From NCBI RefSeq assembly GCF_008704995.1, contig NZ_CP023747.1, positions 6,296,001 to 6,360,000 on the forward strand: a stretch of 64,000 bases of DNA. Direction: 5' to 3'. A model generated the notes under the pieces. The model had not been told where the DNA came from. It made no database searches and worked only from the letters and a program-made list of their open reading frames with translations. Below, in pieces: positions 43,253 through 53,879 of this stretch; the stretch's first letter is position 1, and each line of letters opens with the position of its first letter. This stretch comes from Streptomyces nodosus (GTDB lineage: Bacteria > Actinomycetota > Actinomycetes > Streptomycetales > Streptomycetaceae). The position numbers and the translations under genes are program-made.

Positions 43253-44500
43253 GTGGGGGTTGCCACAACTCCGACGTACGACCGTCGGTCCGCCGTGTCG
43301 CTCTTCTCGCGTCTCCGGACGCCCAGAGGACAGGCGGACCCCTACCCGATCTATGCGGAGCTCCGGGAGCGGGGCGGGGTCAGCCCCGCGCCCTGGGGTG
43401 GTTCCATCGTGACGAGTTTCGACGTCTGCGACCAGATTCTGCGCAGCCGTGACTGGCTGGAGCCCGACAAGGAGTGGCGCGCGCGGCAGGGCCCGGGCAC
43501 GCGGTGGAACGCGCCCTCCTCGCGTGAGATGAGCTCTACCCTGCCCGCGCTCAATCCGCCCGACCACACCAGAGTGCGCCGGGCGGCGGGCACCTTCGAC
43601 CGGAACACCGTGCAACAGATCGGCCGGACGGTCAGCCGGGTCACCACCGAGCTGCTCGACTCCCTGGCGGAGCGACTGCGCGACGGCGAGGCGAACTTCT
43701 CCGCCCTGGTGAGCGACGAACTGCCGATCGCGACCATCGGCGACTGGCTCGGACTGCCGTCGGAGGACTGGCCCCGGCTGCGGCAGCTCACCCACGACCA
43801 GGTCTTCACCCAGGAACTGCTGCCCTCGGCCAGCCAGTTGGCCCTGTCGGACGCCGCGACGGCCGAACTGCGCAGCTACTTCATGGACCTGGTGCGCAGG
43901 CGACGCGCCAACCCGGGCGAGGATCCCGTGTCCCGTTGGATCCAGACCTGGGACACCCTTGAACAGGACCGCGACAAGGCCGACGAGGCCGTCTACTTCC
44001 TGGCGCTGTTCGTCATGCTGGCAGCCCTGGAGACCACCTCCACGCTCTTGTCGATCATGACGCTGCTGCTCGTCGAGCGCCCGGCGCAGTGGGAGTTGCT
44101 GACCGCACACCCCGAACTGGTGCCCGCCTTCGTGGAGGAGACACTGCGATATGACCCGCCCACCCATGTGATCAGCCGCGTCGCCTCCCAGGACTGCCTC
44201 CTCGAGGGCGTGGAGGTCCGCAGGGACGAGATGGTCCACCTCCTGGTGGGCGCGGCGCACCGGGATCCCGCGAGACACAGCGACCCCGACGAGTTCAACC
44301 CTCTGCGCCAGCCCGGCCACATCGCCTTCAGCGGAGGCATCCACTACTGCCTCGGCGCCCCGCTGGCCCGACTCGAGGCGCAGACCCTTCTCCACCAACT
44401 GATACTGCGCCTGCCCCGCCTCACCCTTGTACGACGTCCCACCTGGGCGCCCCGGGTGGCGTTCCGGCGTCTGCTGAACCTGGATGTGGCCCTCGCATGA
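43253..44500 (+). CDS. Cytochrome P450 (canonical bacterial type)
   Basis: 415 residues from a GTG eight bases after AAAGGAG. The ExxR motif is Glu296-TL-Arg299 (EETLRYDPP), the haem loop FSGGIHYCLGAPLARLE (Cys366), and the I-helix MLAALETTS. It is a soluble class-I P450 needing ferredoxin and reductase from elsewhere; none are encoded here. In conservons a CYP157-type gene is often followed by a CYP154-type gene. This one fills that position, although I cannot assign the subfamily. Its stop overlaps the crotonase start (ATGA), which suggests they act on the same substrate. Confidence 0.92.
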   Translation: MGVATTPTYDRRSAVSLFSRLRTPRGQADPYPIYAELRERGGVSPAPWGGSIVTSFDVCDQILRSRDWLEPDKEWRARQGPGTRWNAPSSREMSSTLPALNPPDHTRVRRAAGTFDRNTVQQIGRTVSRVTTELLDSLAERLRDGEANFSALVSDELPIATIGDWLGLPSEDWPRLRQLTHDQVFTQELLPSASQLALSDAATAELRSYFMDLVRRRRANPGEDPVSRWIQTWDTLEQDRDKADEAVYFLALFVMLAALETTSTLLSIMTLLLVERPAQWELLTAHPELVPAFVEETLRYDPPTHVISRVASQDCLLEGVEVRRDEMVHLLVGAAHRDPARHSDPDEFNPLRQPGHIAFSGGIHYCLGAPLARLEAQTLLHQLILRLPRLTLVRRPTWAPRVAFRRLLNLDVALA

Positions 44501-45267
44501 CCGACCCCGCCCGTACCCTCACCGCGCCCTCCTACAAGGCGATACACGTCGAGTGGGAAGGGCCGGTGGTCCAGGTACGCCTCAACCCCTTCGAGCAGGA
44601 CGACACCCTGGGCGTCGCCGTCCTCGACGATCTCATCGCCCTGCTCGACGACCTCCATGACAGGCCCGACACCCGCATCCTGGTCCTGTCCTCCCTGGGC
44701 ACCGACTTCTGCCTGGGCGCCGACCGCAACGAGTTCCAGGCGGCGCTGGCCACCGACCCGACCGGCGCGTCCGTGCGGCGCATCGTCGACCGGGCCCATC
44801 GGCTCTGCCAGGCACTGGAGAACACCCACGCGATCACCATCGCCCGGCTCCACGGCAGGGTCGTCGGCGCCGGGCTCGCCCTCGCCTCCTTCTGCGATCT
44901 GCGCGCGGGCGCGGACACCTGCCGGTTCCGGATGCCGGAGGTCGGCATCGGACTCCCGCCCGCCTGGGGAGGAGCCATGGGCCGCCTGGTCGCCGAGGCC
45001 GGCGCCGCCAGGATCCGCGAACTCATGCTCACCTGCGAATCGTTCGACGCGCCCACCGCCCACCGGATCGGCATCCTCCACAAGGTCGCCCCGGCCGACC
45101 GGCTGGACGAGGTCGTCGACGCCTGGACGAGACCACTCGTCCGACGCTCGCCCGAGGCCCTCGTGCTCACCAAGCGGATGCTCGCCGGCTTCGCACGCGC
45201 CGACCGGACCGCTGATGTCTCCCTGCTCGACTCCCACCTTCTGGCGGCCCACGTCAGACAGGGCTAG
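44497..45267 (+). CDS. Enoyl-CoA hydratase/isomerase (crotonase) family protein
   Basis: 256 residues, translationally coupled to the second P450. Crotonase features are LSSLGTDFCLGADRNEF (oxyanion-hole region), IARLHGRVVGAGLALASFCDLRAGADTCRFRMPEVGIGLPPAWGGAMGRL and the C-terminal helix region. The catalytic Glu positions are partly conserved (PEVGIG). Activity could be hydration, isomerisation or decarboxylation of a CoA ester. Its place at the end of a P450-containing conservon suggests a small lipid-like signal or metabolite pathway; that is inference. Confidence 0.87.
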   Translation: MTDPARTLTAPSYKAIHVEWEGPVVQVRLNPFEQDDTLGVAVLDDLIALLDDLHDRPDTRILVLSSLGTDFCLGADRNEFQAALATDPTGASVRRIVDRAHRLCQALENTHAITIARLHGRVVGAGLALASFCDLRAGADTCRFRMPEVGIGLPPAWGGAMGRLVAEAGAARIRELMLTCESFDAPTAHRIGILHKVAPADRLDEVVDAWTRPLVRRSPEALVLTKRMLAGFARADRTADVSLLDSHLLAAHVRQG

Positions 45268-45333
45268 CCGGACCCCTCCGGGGCCTACCGGAACACCGCG
45301 ACAGCACTCCGCCGCGGTGCCCATGAACCGTGA

Positions 45334-45376
45334 AGAGGCATGGCGTTCCCGCCTTGAGGCCGGACGCCATGCCTCT
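45334..45376 (+). terminator. Terminator-like hairpin after the conservon operon
   Basis: A perfect 13-bp inverted repeat, AGAGGCATGGCGT (45334-45346) and ACGCCATGCCTCT (45364-45376), with a 17-nt loop that contains a small second dyad. Confidence 0.65.
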
Positions 45377-45588
45377 CGGTCATGGTGCCGTCGGTCCGGA
45401 TCTCGACGCCGTAGGCGGGGGCATCCGTCCGTCCACCCCGACGGAGCGACGCGTCGCCGTCGTCCGGTGGAGGCCGACGGGTGAAGTCGCGGGGCCCGTC
45501 GGCCGGTGGTTAGGCTGATTTCAGGCTCCGGCGTCGAAGAGGCGTCCTCCCACACCTTCATACGTCCGCCGGGTCCCGGATGTCGACG

Positions 45589-45648
45589 TATCGATGCGCC
45601 GACGTGCCGGTGACCGTGTATCGATGTGCCGACGTGCCGGTGACCGTG
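45589..45648. repeat. 30-bp direct repeat, two copies
   Basis: TATCGATGCGCCGACGTGCC plus GGTGACCGTG occurs at 45589-45618 and again at 45619-45648 with one change. The wider gap 45377-45715 has no supported gene and must include the malic enzyme promoter. Confidence 0.8.
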
Positions 45649-45715
45649 GCCCGGAGGGCCCGTGCGGTCAGCCGTGCCGGACCCGGCGCGGCATGCGCAC
45701 AGAGTGGAGATTCTC

Positions 45716-47398
45716 ATGACCGAGAGTCACGCGCGGACCCCGGCCACCCCCGGCGTCCTGGTGGATCCGCTGCGTAACCGCGGTGTGGCCTTCACGGCGC
45801 GGGAACGCGAGGCCCTCGGCCTGACCGGGCGCCTGCCTTCCGGAGTGCTCACGCTCACCCAGCAGGCTCGGCGCGCCTACCGGCAGATGCGGGCCCAGGG
45901 CAGCGACCTGGCCAAGAACGTCTATCTGGAGCAGCTGCACGACCGCAACGAAACCCTGTACTTCAAGGTTCTCGGTGACCATCTGGCGGAGCTGCTGCCC
46001 ATCGTCTACGACCCCACCGTGGGCGAGGCGATCGAGAAGTACTCCCATGAGTACCGCCGCCCCCGCGGGATCTTTCTGTCCGTCGACCGGCCCGACGACA
46101 TGGAGAAGGCCTTCGCCACGCTTCAACTCGGGCCCGAGGACGTCGATCTGATCGTGTGCACCGACGCGGAGGAGATCCTGGGCATCGGCGACTGGGGCGT
46201 GGGCGGGATCCAGATCTCGGTCGGCAAACTGGCGGTGTACACGGCGGCCGCCGGTGTCGACCCACGTCGTGTCGTCGCCGTGTCGCTGGACGTGGGCACC
46301 GACCGTACCTCGCTGCTGGAGGACCCGCTGTATCTGGGCAACCGGCACCCCCGGGTCCGCGGCGCGCGGTACGACGCGTTCATCGAGACCTATCTGGAGA
46401 CCGCGTCGTCCGCCTTCCCCGACGCCCTGCTGCACTTCGAGGACTTCGGCCCCGGCAACGCACGGCGGATCCTGGACCGGCACGGCGGCCGCTACCGGAT
46501 CTTCAACGACGACATCCAGGGCACCGGGGCCGTCACCTTGGCCGCCGCGCTCTCCGCCGTCAAGGTCAGCGGGCTGCGGCTGCGGGACCAGAAGCTGGTC
46601 GTCTTCGGTGCCGGGACCGCCGGGGTGGGCATCGCCGACCAGCTGCGTGACGCGATGATCCGCGACGGCCAGGATCCGGAACGGGCCGTCGCCCAGGTCT
46701 GGCTCATCGACAGACAGGGGCTGCTCACCCGGGACATGACCGGTCTGCGCGACTTCCAGCAGCCCTACGCACGCGATCCCGGCGAGGTCGCCGACTGGGC
46801 CAGGGACGCCAGGGACGACGGGGCGATCTCCCTGCTGGAGACGGTGCGTCGGGTCAGGCCGACGATCCTGCTGGGTACCTCCACGGTGCACGGCGCGTTC
46901 ACCCGTGAGGTCGTCGAGGCCATGGCCGAGGGCACGGAGCGGCCCGTCATCTTCCCGATCTCCAACCCCACCTCGCGGATCGAGGCGATGCCCGCCGACG
47001 TCCTCGCCTGGTCCGGGGGAAAGGCGCTGGTCGCGACCGGCATTCCGGTCCCGCCCGTGACCTGTGGCGGGGTGACCCATCAGATCGGGCAGGCCAACAA
47101 CGCACTGCTGTACCCGGGACTGGGCCTGGGCACGATCGTCTCCGGGGCGTCCCAGGTGACCGCGGGCATGCTGCTGGCCGCCGCGGGGGCCGTCGCGGAC
47201 CAGGTCGACCCGTCCGAGCCGGGCGCCTCCCTGCTGCCGCCGGTGGACGATCTCCGGGAATCCTCCGCACTCACCGCGATCGCGGTGGTCAGGGCGGCCC
47301 TCGAGGACGGCGTGGCCACCAGCAAACCCACCGACATCGAAGAGGCCGTCCGGGAAGCCATGTGGCAGCCGGTCTACACCGACGGCACGGCGTCATGA
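45716..47398 (+). CDS. NAD-dependent malic enzyme
   Basis: 560 residues of the large malic enzyme type (MaeA-like/eukaryotic type). YFKVLGDHLAELLPIVYDPTVGEAIEKYS and RPRGIFLSVDRPDDM lie in the N-terminal domain. LHFEDFGPGNARRIL and FNDDIQGTGAV give the metal-binding Glu-Asp-Asp. The NAD-binding site is LVVFGAGTAGVGIADQL, and FPISNPTSRIEA follows. It oxidatively decarboxylates malate to pyruvate with CO2 and NADH. ATG at 45716 with GGAG upstream. The fumarase gene follows on the same strand after 52 bp, so together they would take fumarate through malate to pyruvate. Confidence 0.93.
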   Translation: MTESHARTPATPGVLVDPLRNRGVAFTAREREALGLTGRLPSGVLTLTQQARRAYRQMRAQGSDLAKNVYLEQLHDRNETLYFKVLGDHLAELLPIVYDPTVGEAIEKYSHEYRRPRGIFLSVDRPDDMEKAFATLQLGPEDVDLIVCTDAEEILGIGDWGVGGIQISVGKLAVYTAAAGVDPRRVVAVSLDVGTDRTSLLEDPLYLGNRHPRVRGARYDAFIETYLETASSAFPDALLHFEDFGPGNARRILDRHGGRYRIFNDDIQGTGAVTLAAALSAVKVSGLRLRDQKLVVFGAGTAGVGIADQLRDAMIRDGQDPERAVAQVWLIDRQGLLTRDMTGLRDFQQPYARDPGEVADWARDARDDGAISLLETVRRVRPTILLGTSTVHGAFTREVVEAMAEGTERPVIFPISNPTSRIEAMPADVLAWSGGKALVATGIPVPPVTCGGVTHQIGQANNALLYPGLGLGTIVSGASQVTAGMLLAAAGAVADQVDPSEPGASLLPPVDDLRESSALTAIAVVRAALEDGVATSKPTDIEEAVREAMWQPVYTDGTAS

Positions 47399-47450
47399 AT
47401 CCGACAGCGCCCTGGAGCGACGCCCTCGACAGGCGGCGGAGGACAAGGCC

Positions 47451-48932
<1,482 letters not shown>

Positions 48933-48953
48933 AGCATGTCCCGGTGCGGAACC

Positions 48954-49601
48954 TCAGCGCGCGAGGGACACGGCGAACGGCCGGAAGCCGCCCCGGCGCA
49001 TCACATGGGGGACCAGCAGGATGAGCGCCTCGGTCGCGCGGGCGGTGGTGATGTCTCCGAGATCCTCGATCCACTCCGGACGCCAGCCCAGATCGGCCAG
49101 GATCCCGGCGACGGCCTTCTTGGCGTCCTCGTCGTCCCCGGAGAGATAGACGGTCGGCGGCGTGGCCAGCGAGCCGGGCGCGGTCATCACCGGGAAGAGC
49201 ATGGTGTTCAGGGTCTTGACGACACGGGTCTCGGGCAGGGCCCGCTGGAGCCGTTCGGCCAGGCTGCCGTCGGGGTGGACGAGTTCGCCGGGGAGCCCGT
49301 CCGGCGCGTCGTGGGTCGCGTTGGAGACATCGATCAGGATCTTGCCGGCGAGTTCGGCCTCGTGGGCCCGCAGCCGGTCCAGGGCGGTGTCGCCGGGGCC
49401 CGCGTGGATGACGATGTCGGAGAGGGCGATGGCGGCGCGCTGCTCGGCGAGGCGGATCGCGGGGCCGAGGCCGGCGGTCCGGTCCGGGTCCATCGCGTCG
49501 GGGTTGCGGCTGCCGAGGATGATGTCGTGGCCGACGGAGGCGAGCGCGTGGGCCAGCCGGCCGCCGACGCGTCCCGTGCCGAGGATGCCGATGGTGGTCA
49601 T
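48954..49601 (-). CDS. NADPH-dependent F420 reductase-type oxidoreductase
   Basis: A 215-residue Rossmann protein. IGILGTGRVGGRLAHALASVGHDIILGSRNP is the NADP-binding unit of the F420-dependent NADP oxidoreductase family, followed by VVKTLNTMLFPVM. Convergent with fumC, separated by only 21 bp. AAGGAA precedes the ATG. It may reduce F420 or act on another small substrate. The last step cannot be decided. Confidence 0.85.
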   Translation of the reverse strand: MTTIGILGTGRVGGRLAHALASVGHDIILGSRNPDAMDPDRTAGLGPAIRLAEQRAAIALSDIVIHAGPGDTALDRLRAHEAELAGKILIDVSNATHDAPDGLPGELVHPDGSLAERLQRALPETRVVKTLNTMLFPVMTAPGSLATPPTVYLSGDDEDAKKAVAGILADLGWRPEWIEDLGDITTARATEALILLVPHVMRRGGFRPFAVSLAR

Positions 49602-49758
49602 GGTGACGGGGTTCCTTGTCCGGTTGTCGTGAATCGGTCGTCGTGGATCGGGTGTCGCGGTCGGGTGTCGTCGATGGAGGTGTCCCGGGTCGGGGTCTCA
49701 CGGGTCGGGGTTGGCGAGGGTCGAGGTGTCGCAGGTCGGGGCGCGGTCCGGGCGGTGC

Positions 49759-50571
49759 TCAGGCGAGTGGGGCCAGGACCCGGGAGGCGGCCCGGTGGAT
49801 GCCGGGGGCGGCGGCCAGGAAGTCGCGGTGGGCGAGCGTCCAGGGGGCGCCATGGAGGTCGGTGACGGTGCCCCCGGCCTCGGAGACCAGCAGCGCGCCG
49901 GCGACAAGGCCGGAGCGGACGTCGGAGAACTGCCAGAAGGCGTCCATCCGGCCGGCCGCGACATGGATCAGCTGGAGGGTCGCCGGGACGGAGACCCGGA
50001 CCACCAGACCGTTGATCAGCATGGCCGTGACCGACTCCCCGATCCTGCGGAAGGTGGTCTCGTCCTCGCCGGGCCTCGCCTGGCCGGTGCCGACGAGGGA
50101 GGCGGCCAGGTCGGTCTTGGCGGAGACGTGCAGCGGAGCGCCGTTGAGCTCGGCACCCGCTCCCGCGAGCGCGGTGTAGGTGTCGCCGGTCAGCGGGAGG
50201 TGAACGACCGTCAGTACCGGGCGGTTGTCCCGTACGAGCGTGGCGGTCACCGCCCAGTCCGGCATGCCGTGGACATGGTTGATGTTGCCCTCGGCCGGGT
50301 CGACGACCCACCACTCGCCGTCCGGCAGCGCGCCGCCCGCCAGCTCGTCCTCGGCCCACCCGGAGCCGGGTCGGGCCTCCAGCAGAGGGGCCTTGAGAAC
50401 GTCCAGAACCGCGGCGTCGTTCGCATGGATCTCGTCGACGACCTCCCGCAGGCTCACGCCACGGGCGTGGCGGGTGGAGCGGTCGCGCAGGGTGGCCCCG
50501 GCGACGGTGACGGCCGCGACGACCCGGGACAGCAGGACCTCGTCGACACCGGGAGTCATGGCAGCGGACAT
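49759..50571 (-). CDS. Inositol-monophosphatase-fold protein with altered metal motif
   Basis: 270 residues, ATG at 50571 with AGGAG upstream. The fold is recognisable from WWVVDPAEGNINHVHGMPDWAVTATLV and AGALLVSEAGGTVTDLHG. The normal motif is DPxDGTTN. Here it is DPAEGNIN, with Glu at the second metal-binding Asp and Asn for Thr, and the EE pair region reads AEDELAGG. The protein may be a phosphatase of altered specificity or inactive. It is divergent from the LysR gene and separated from it by 139 bp, so probably its target. Confidence 0.82.
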   Translation of the reverse strand: MSAAMTPGVDEVLLSRVVAAVTVAGATLRDRSTRHARGVSLREVVDEIHANDAAVLDVLKAPLLEARPGSGWAEDELAGGALPDGEWWVVDPAEGNINHVHGMPDWAVTATLVRDNRPVLTVVHLPLTGDTYTALAGAGAELNGAPLHVSAKTDLAASLVGTGQARPGEDETTFRRIGESVTAMLINGLVVRVSVPATLQLIHVAAGRMDAFWQFSDVRSGLVAGALLVSEAGGTVTDLHGAPWTLAHRDFLAAAPGIHRAASRVLAPLA

Positions 50572-50675
50572 GGAGAACTCCTCGCGATGAATGGGGGGAG
50601 CGGCCGCCGGGTGCGCCCGTTCCCGGGTGCCGGGGCCGCCTGTGTCTCCGACGTTAAGGAGTGAGCGGATTAACG

Positions 50676-50691
50676 ACAAGTGCATGCTTGT
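50676..50691. promoter_or_regulatory. Probable LysR binding site
   Basis: ACAAG-N6-CTTGT dyad in the AT-rich gap between the divergent IMPase-fold and LysR genes, 20 bp upstream of the LysR start codon. The half-sites and position fit LysR-type autoregulation. Confidence 0.5.
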
Positions 50692-50710
50692 AAGCCGTAG
50701 CATTACTCTC

Positions 50711-51652
50711 ATGCAATTGGATCTGAATCTGCTCACCGCACTGGACGCGCTGCTGGAGGAGGGCAGCGTGGCCGGCGCCGCGGACCGTCTGCATGTGACC
50801 GCACCCGCTATGAGCCGCTCCCTGGGACGCATCCGGAAGGTGACCGGCGACCAGATCCTGGTCCGTACCGGGCGCACCATGGTCCCCACCGCCCATGCGC
50901 TGGCCATCCGTGAACAGGTCCACGACCTGGTGCAACGCGCCCACGCCGTGCTGTCCCCGGAGCAGGAGGTCGATCTGACCACGCTGGAGCGGGTGTTCAC
51001 CGTGCGCTGGCACGACGCGCTGGCCGCGGCCTGCGGACCTGCCCTGGTGGCCGCGGTGCACCGGGAAGCTCCGGGGGTCCGCCTGAGGATCGTCGCCGAA
51101 TCGGGCTCCGACACCCCCGAACTGCGCCGCGGCGCAGTGGATCTGGAGTCCGGGTCCGCCGAGCCGGCCGTGCCCGACATCCGGAGCCGCTTCATCGCCG
51201 AGGACCGACTGGTCGTCGCCCTGCGCCCCGGGCACCCGCTCACCGCTGAACGCGAACCGCTCACCGCCGAGCGTTATGCCGCCGCGGAACACCTCACCGT
51301 CTCCCGCCGCGGACGGCTGCGCGATCCGGTCGACGACGTCATGGACGCCCTCGATCTGCGACGGCGCGTCGTCGCCGCCACCCCCACCGCTGCCACCGCC
51401 CTGCGTCTGGCCCTGGGCACCGACCTCCTGGTGACCGTCCCGGAAGCGGTCACCCGGTCCGCCCGGCAGGAACTGGGCCTGGCGACACTGCCGTTGCCCC
51501 TGGACATGCCGCCGATCCCGCTGTTCCTCCTATGGCACCAGCGGTACGACAACGACCGCGCCCACCGGTGGCTGCGCGACCGGGCCCATCACGCCATGCA
51601 GGCGGTCTTCGCCCCACCGGACGCGCGCGGCAGGAACGCGGGGACCCGGTGA
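50711..51652 (+). CDS. LysR-family transcriptional regulator
   Basis: 313 residues. The LysR HTH is at residues 2-60 (QLDLNLLTALDALLEEGSVAGAADRLHVTAPAMSRSLGRIRKVTGDQILVRTG). The effector domain resembles NodD/PnbR-like members (VDLESGSAEPAVPDIRSRFIAEDRLVVALRPGHPL). The ATG at 50711 is the family start; no strong ribosome site precedes it. It probably controls the divergent IMPase-fold gene. Confidence 0.9.
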   Translation: MQLDLNLLTALDALLEEGSVAGAADRLHVTAPAMSRSLGRIRKVTGDQILVRTGRTMVPTAHALAIREQVHDLVQRAHAVLSPEQEVDLTTLERVFTVRWHDALAAACGPALVAAVHREAPGVRLRIVAESGSDTPELRRGAVDLESGSAEPAVPDIRSRFIAEDRLVVALRPGHPLTAEREPLTAERYAAAEHLTVSRRGRLRDPVDDVMDALDLRRRVVAATPTAATALRLALGTDLLVTVPEAVTRSARQELGLATLPLPLDMPPIPLFLLWHQRYDNDRAHRWLRDRAHHAMQAVFAPPDARGRNAGTR

Positions 51653-51755
51653 GCACCCCGACCGCGACCGTGGCCGGACCCCCTCCAGGGCACGAACTCC
51701 GGCCCCCTGGCGGGCAGATGCAGGCCGAACCGGCTCGGTGCGAGTCCGTACTCGA

Positions 51756-51761
51756 CTATTC
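51756..51761 (+). promoter_or_regulatory. -10 element of a probably leaderless gene
   Basis: TATTCT ends eight bases before the ATG at 51770, and no ribosome site is visible. Transcription starting at or next to the ATG would give a leaderless mRNA. Confidence 0.4.
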
Positions 51762-51769
51762 TGCGCGGC

Positions 51770-52570
51770 ATGACCAGCTCCTCCACGGATCTCGACGACG
51801 CCGGGGTCGCCCTGGCCGCGGCACGGGCCGGCGCGGAGGTGGTGCGCACCCTGTACGGCCGGCGGCTCGCCCGGATCGACAAGGGCGGCGGGGACTTCGC
51901 CACGGCAGCGGATGTGGAGGCCGAGCGGACGATCCTCGGCGTGCTGCACGCCGCCCGGCCGGACGACGCGGTGCTCGGCGAGGAGAGCGGACGGCACGGG
52001 GATCCCGACGCGGAGCGCCGATGGCTGGTGGATCCCCTGTGCGGCACGCTGAACTACGCCGCCGGCAACCCCCTGGTCGCCGTCAATGTGGCGCTGCGCA
52101 CGGGACCGGCCGCCGTGGCCGACCCGTTCAGCGGAGAGATCTTCTTCACCGACGGTGAGACCGCCCGGGTACGGAAGGGCGAGGAGGACGACACCCGGCT
52201 GACGCCCACGTCCGCCGGCCGGTTGGTGGACGTCAACCTGGATCCGCCGTTCCCGAGCGCGCCCGGATTCCGGGCCGTGGACCTGTTGGCCCACCCCGGG
52301 TTCGCCGAGCGGTTCCAGCCGCGGGTCCTCTCCACGACGCTCGCACTGGCCTGGGTCGCCGCCGGAAAGCGCGCCGCCTATGTCACCGACGGCGCCGACC
52401 CGTCCGCGAGCGTCCACTTCGCCGCCGGCATCGCACTGTGCAGAGCCGCCGGCTGCGTGGTCACCGGCATCGACGGCACCCCGATCGGGCCGGCGAGCCG
52501 CGGGCTCGTCGCGGCCGCCGACGCCGAGACCCACCGGCACCTGATGTCCCTGATCCGCGATCCGCACTGA
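51770..52570 (+). CDS. Inositol monophosphatase / CysQ-type phosphatase family protein
   Basis: 266 residues. The motifs DFATAADVEAERTIL, VLGEESGRHG (EE metal pair) and WLVDPLCGTLNYAAGNPLVAVNVAL are present. In DPLCGT a Cys replaces the second Asp of the usual DPxDGT; I recall the same change in other actinobacterial members, so it may be a subfamily trait. It could act on inositol phosphate, fructose bisphosphate or PAP. It lies next to the altered IMPase-fold gene/LysR pair but on the other side. Confidence 0.85.
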   Translation: MTSSSTDLDDAGVALAAARAGAEVVRTLYGRRLARIDKGGGDFATAADVEAERTILGVLHAARPDDAVLGEESGRHGDPDAERRWLVDPLCGTLNYAAGNPLVAVNVALRTGPAAVADPFSGEIFFTDGETARVRKGEEDDTRLTPTSAGRLVDVNLDPPFPSAPGFRAVDLLAHPGFAERFQPRVLSTTLALAWVAAGKRAAYVTDGADPSASVHFAAGIALCRAAGCVVTGIDGTPIGPASRGLVAAADAETHRHLMSLIRDPH

Positions 52571-52629
52571 CCGCACGGGCGGCCGCTCGTCCGGCCGTAC
52601 GATCCTGATCACGGGTTCACGCGGCCGGC

Positions 52630-53568
52630 TCACACGGTCGGGGTCTCCGCCCCGTCATGGATCTCGGCGACATAGCCGCCCGGGAATCTCACCAGGGCGC
52701 TGTTGCGGCCCGCGGCGCGGTGCGGCCCCCACAGGACCGTCGCTCCGGCCGACTTGGCCTTGGCCAGAGTGTCCGTGAGACGGGTGACCCGGTAGCCGGT
52801 GGTCTCCCGCCCGAACGGATAGGGCAGATGCCCGTCGGTCACCATCACCAGGGTGTTCCCGAAGGGGGAGGAGAGGCTGATCCTGCGGTACGTCCGGCCG
52901 GACAGCCCGATCTCTCCCGCGTCCGCCTTCCTGTCGTCCGACACGACCGATCCGCCGGTGAACGCCAGATAGGAGCGGGTGAAGGCGCTGACCGCGTCGG
53001 CCGGGACATAGACCCGGTTCTCCGGAACCGTCGCCAGCGGCTGGTACGACGGCGCGGTGGTGTGCCAGTACACCTGGGTGTTGATGCCGCCGGGGAACTG
53101 GATGACGGCGTCCCGGCCGATCGGGTCGGAGAACGGGGAGACGAGAAGGTGTGCCCCGCTGGCCCGGGCGCGCCGGATCCCGGCGTCGAAGTCCTTCAGG
53201 AGCCAGCCGGTGCGCTCCGCTCCGAACGGATACGGCACGGGTGTCTCGAAGCCGAAGACCGACAGCGTGCCGACGGGCGAGAAGATCAGCTCGGACTTGG
53301 TCCGGCTGGGGGTCGGGGTGACATCGGTGTCCGCGACGGCGGTGCTCGTTCCCCCGAAGGTGGCCTTCCAACTGGCGGTGAACGCGGCCAGCTCGCCCGG
53401 TGCGACATACACATGCGCGGTGTCGTACTGAGGGCCGACGGCTATCCGCTCCCGGCTGCTCCGGTCGGCTTCCTGGTCGCTGTCCGCCGAGGTGGAGGAC
53501 GCCGGGGAGAGCAGCACGGTCGACGCGACCGCCATGGGCAGCAGACAGGCGAGAACACGGTTCTTCAT
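52630..53568 (-). CDS. Secreted VOC/glyoxalase-like protein
   Basis: 312 residues from the ATG at 53568 (GAAGGAG upstream). The signal peptide (VLACLLPMAVASTVLLSPASSTSA) is followed by a two-fold repeated structure. YDTAHVYVAPGELAAFTASWKATFGG and RVYVPADAVSAFTRSYLAFTGGSV are equivalent starts, and VIQFPGGINTQVYWHT and LVRFPGGYVAEIHDG equivalent ends. The pattern fits two vicinal-oxygen-chelate (glyoxalase-type) modules. An exported member is uncommon. No metal-site assignment is safe and the substrate is unknown. Confidence 0.72.
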   Translation of the reverse strand: MKNRVLACLLPMAVASTVLLSPASSTSADSDQEADRSSRERIAVGPQYDTAHVYVAPGELAAFTASWKATFGGTSTAVADTDVTPTPSRTKSELIFSPVGTLSVFGFETPVPYPFGAERTGWLLKDFDAGIRRARASGAHLLVSPFSDPIGRDAVIQFPGGINTQVYWHTTAPSYQPLATVPENRVYVPADAVSAFTRSYLAFTGGSVVSDDRKADAGEIGLSGRTYRRISLSSPFGNTLVMVTDGHLPYPFGRETTGYRVTRLTDTLAKAKSAGATVLWGPHRAAGRNSALVRFPGGYVAEIHDGAETPTV

Positions 53569-53879
53569 GGGAGCTCCTTCAGGACGAGGAGGCCGACGGC
53601 GACGCTCGCATCCGGATGGCGGCGGCCCGGGACCGGGCCTGATCGGTACTCGTGCCGTTCCGGCGCAGGACCAGGGCGACGCCCGCCAGGCCTCACCACG
53701 CCCTGTCGACATGGCGGGGTCAGGCGCTCACACAGCGTAAACAGCGGGCCGGAGTGCCGCATCCTGGGGCCGGAGATCCGGACGAGTGGCAGGTCCCGCG
53801 GCCACGGCCGATCATCTCGGTGGGGGCATTCCTCCGCGTTCCGACGGAATCATGCACCCCTGCTCCGGGGGCGGCGGGC

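Noticed and set aside
49602..49758. Direct repeats of GGTCGGGTGTCG type as a functional element
   Set aside because: Short, imperfect and confined to a small gap. Probably local slippage without clear structure.
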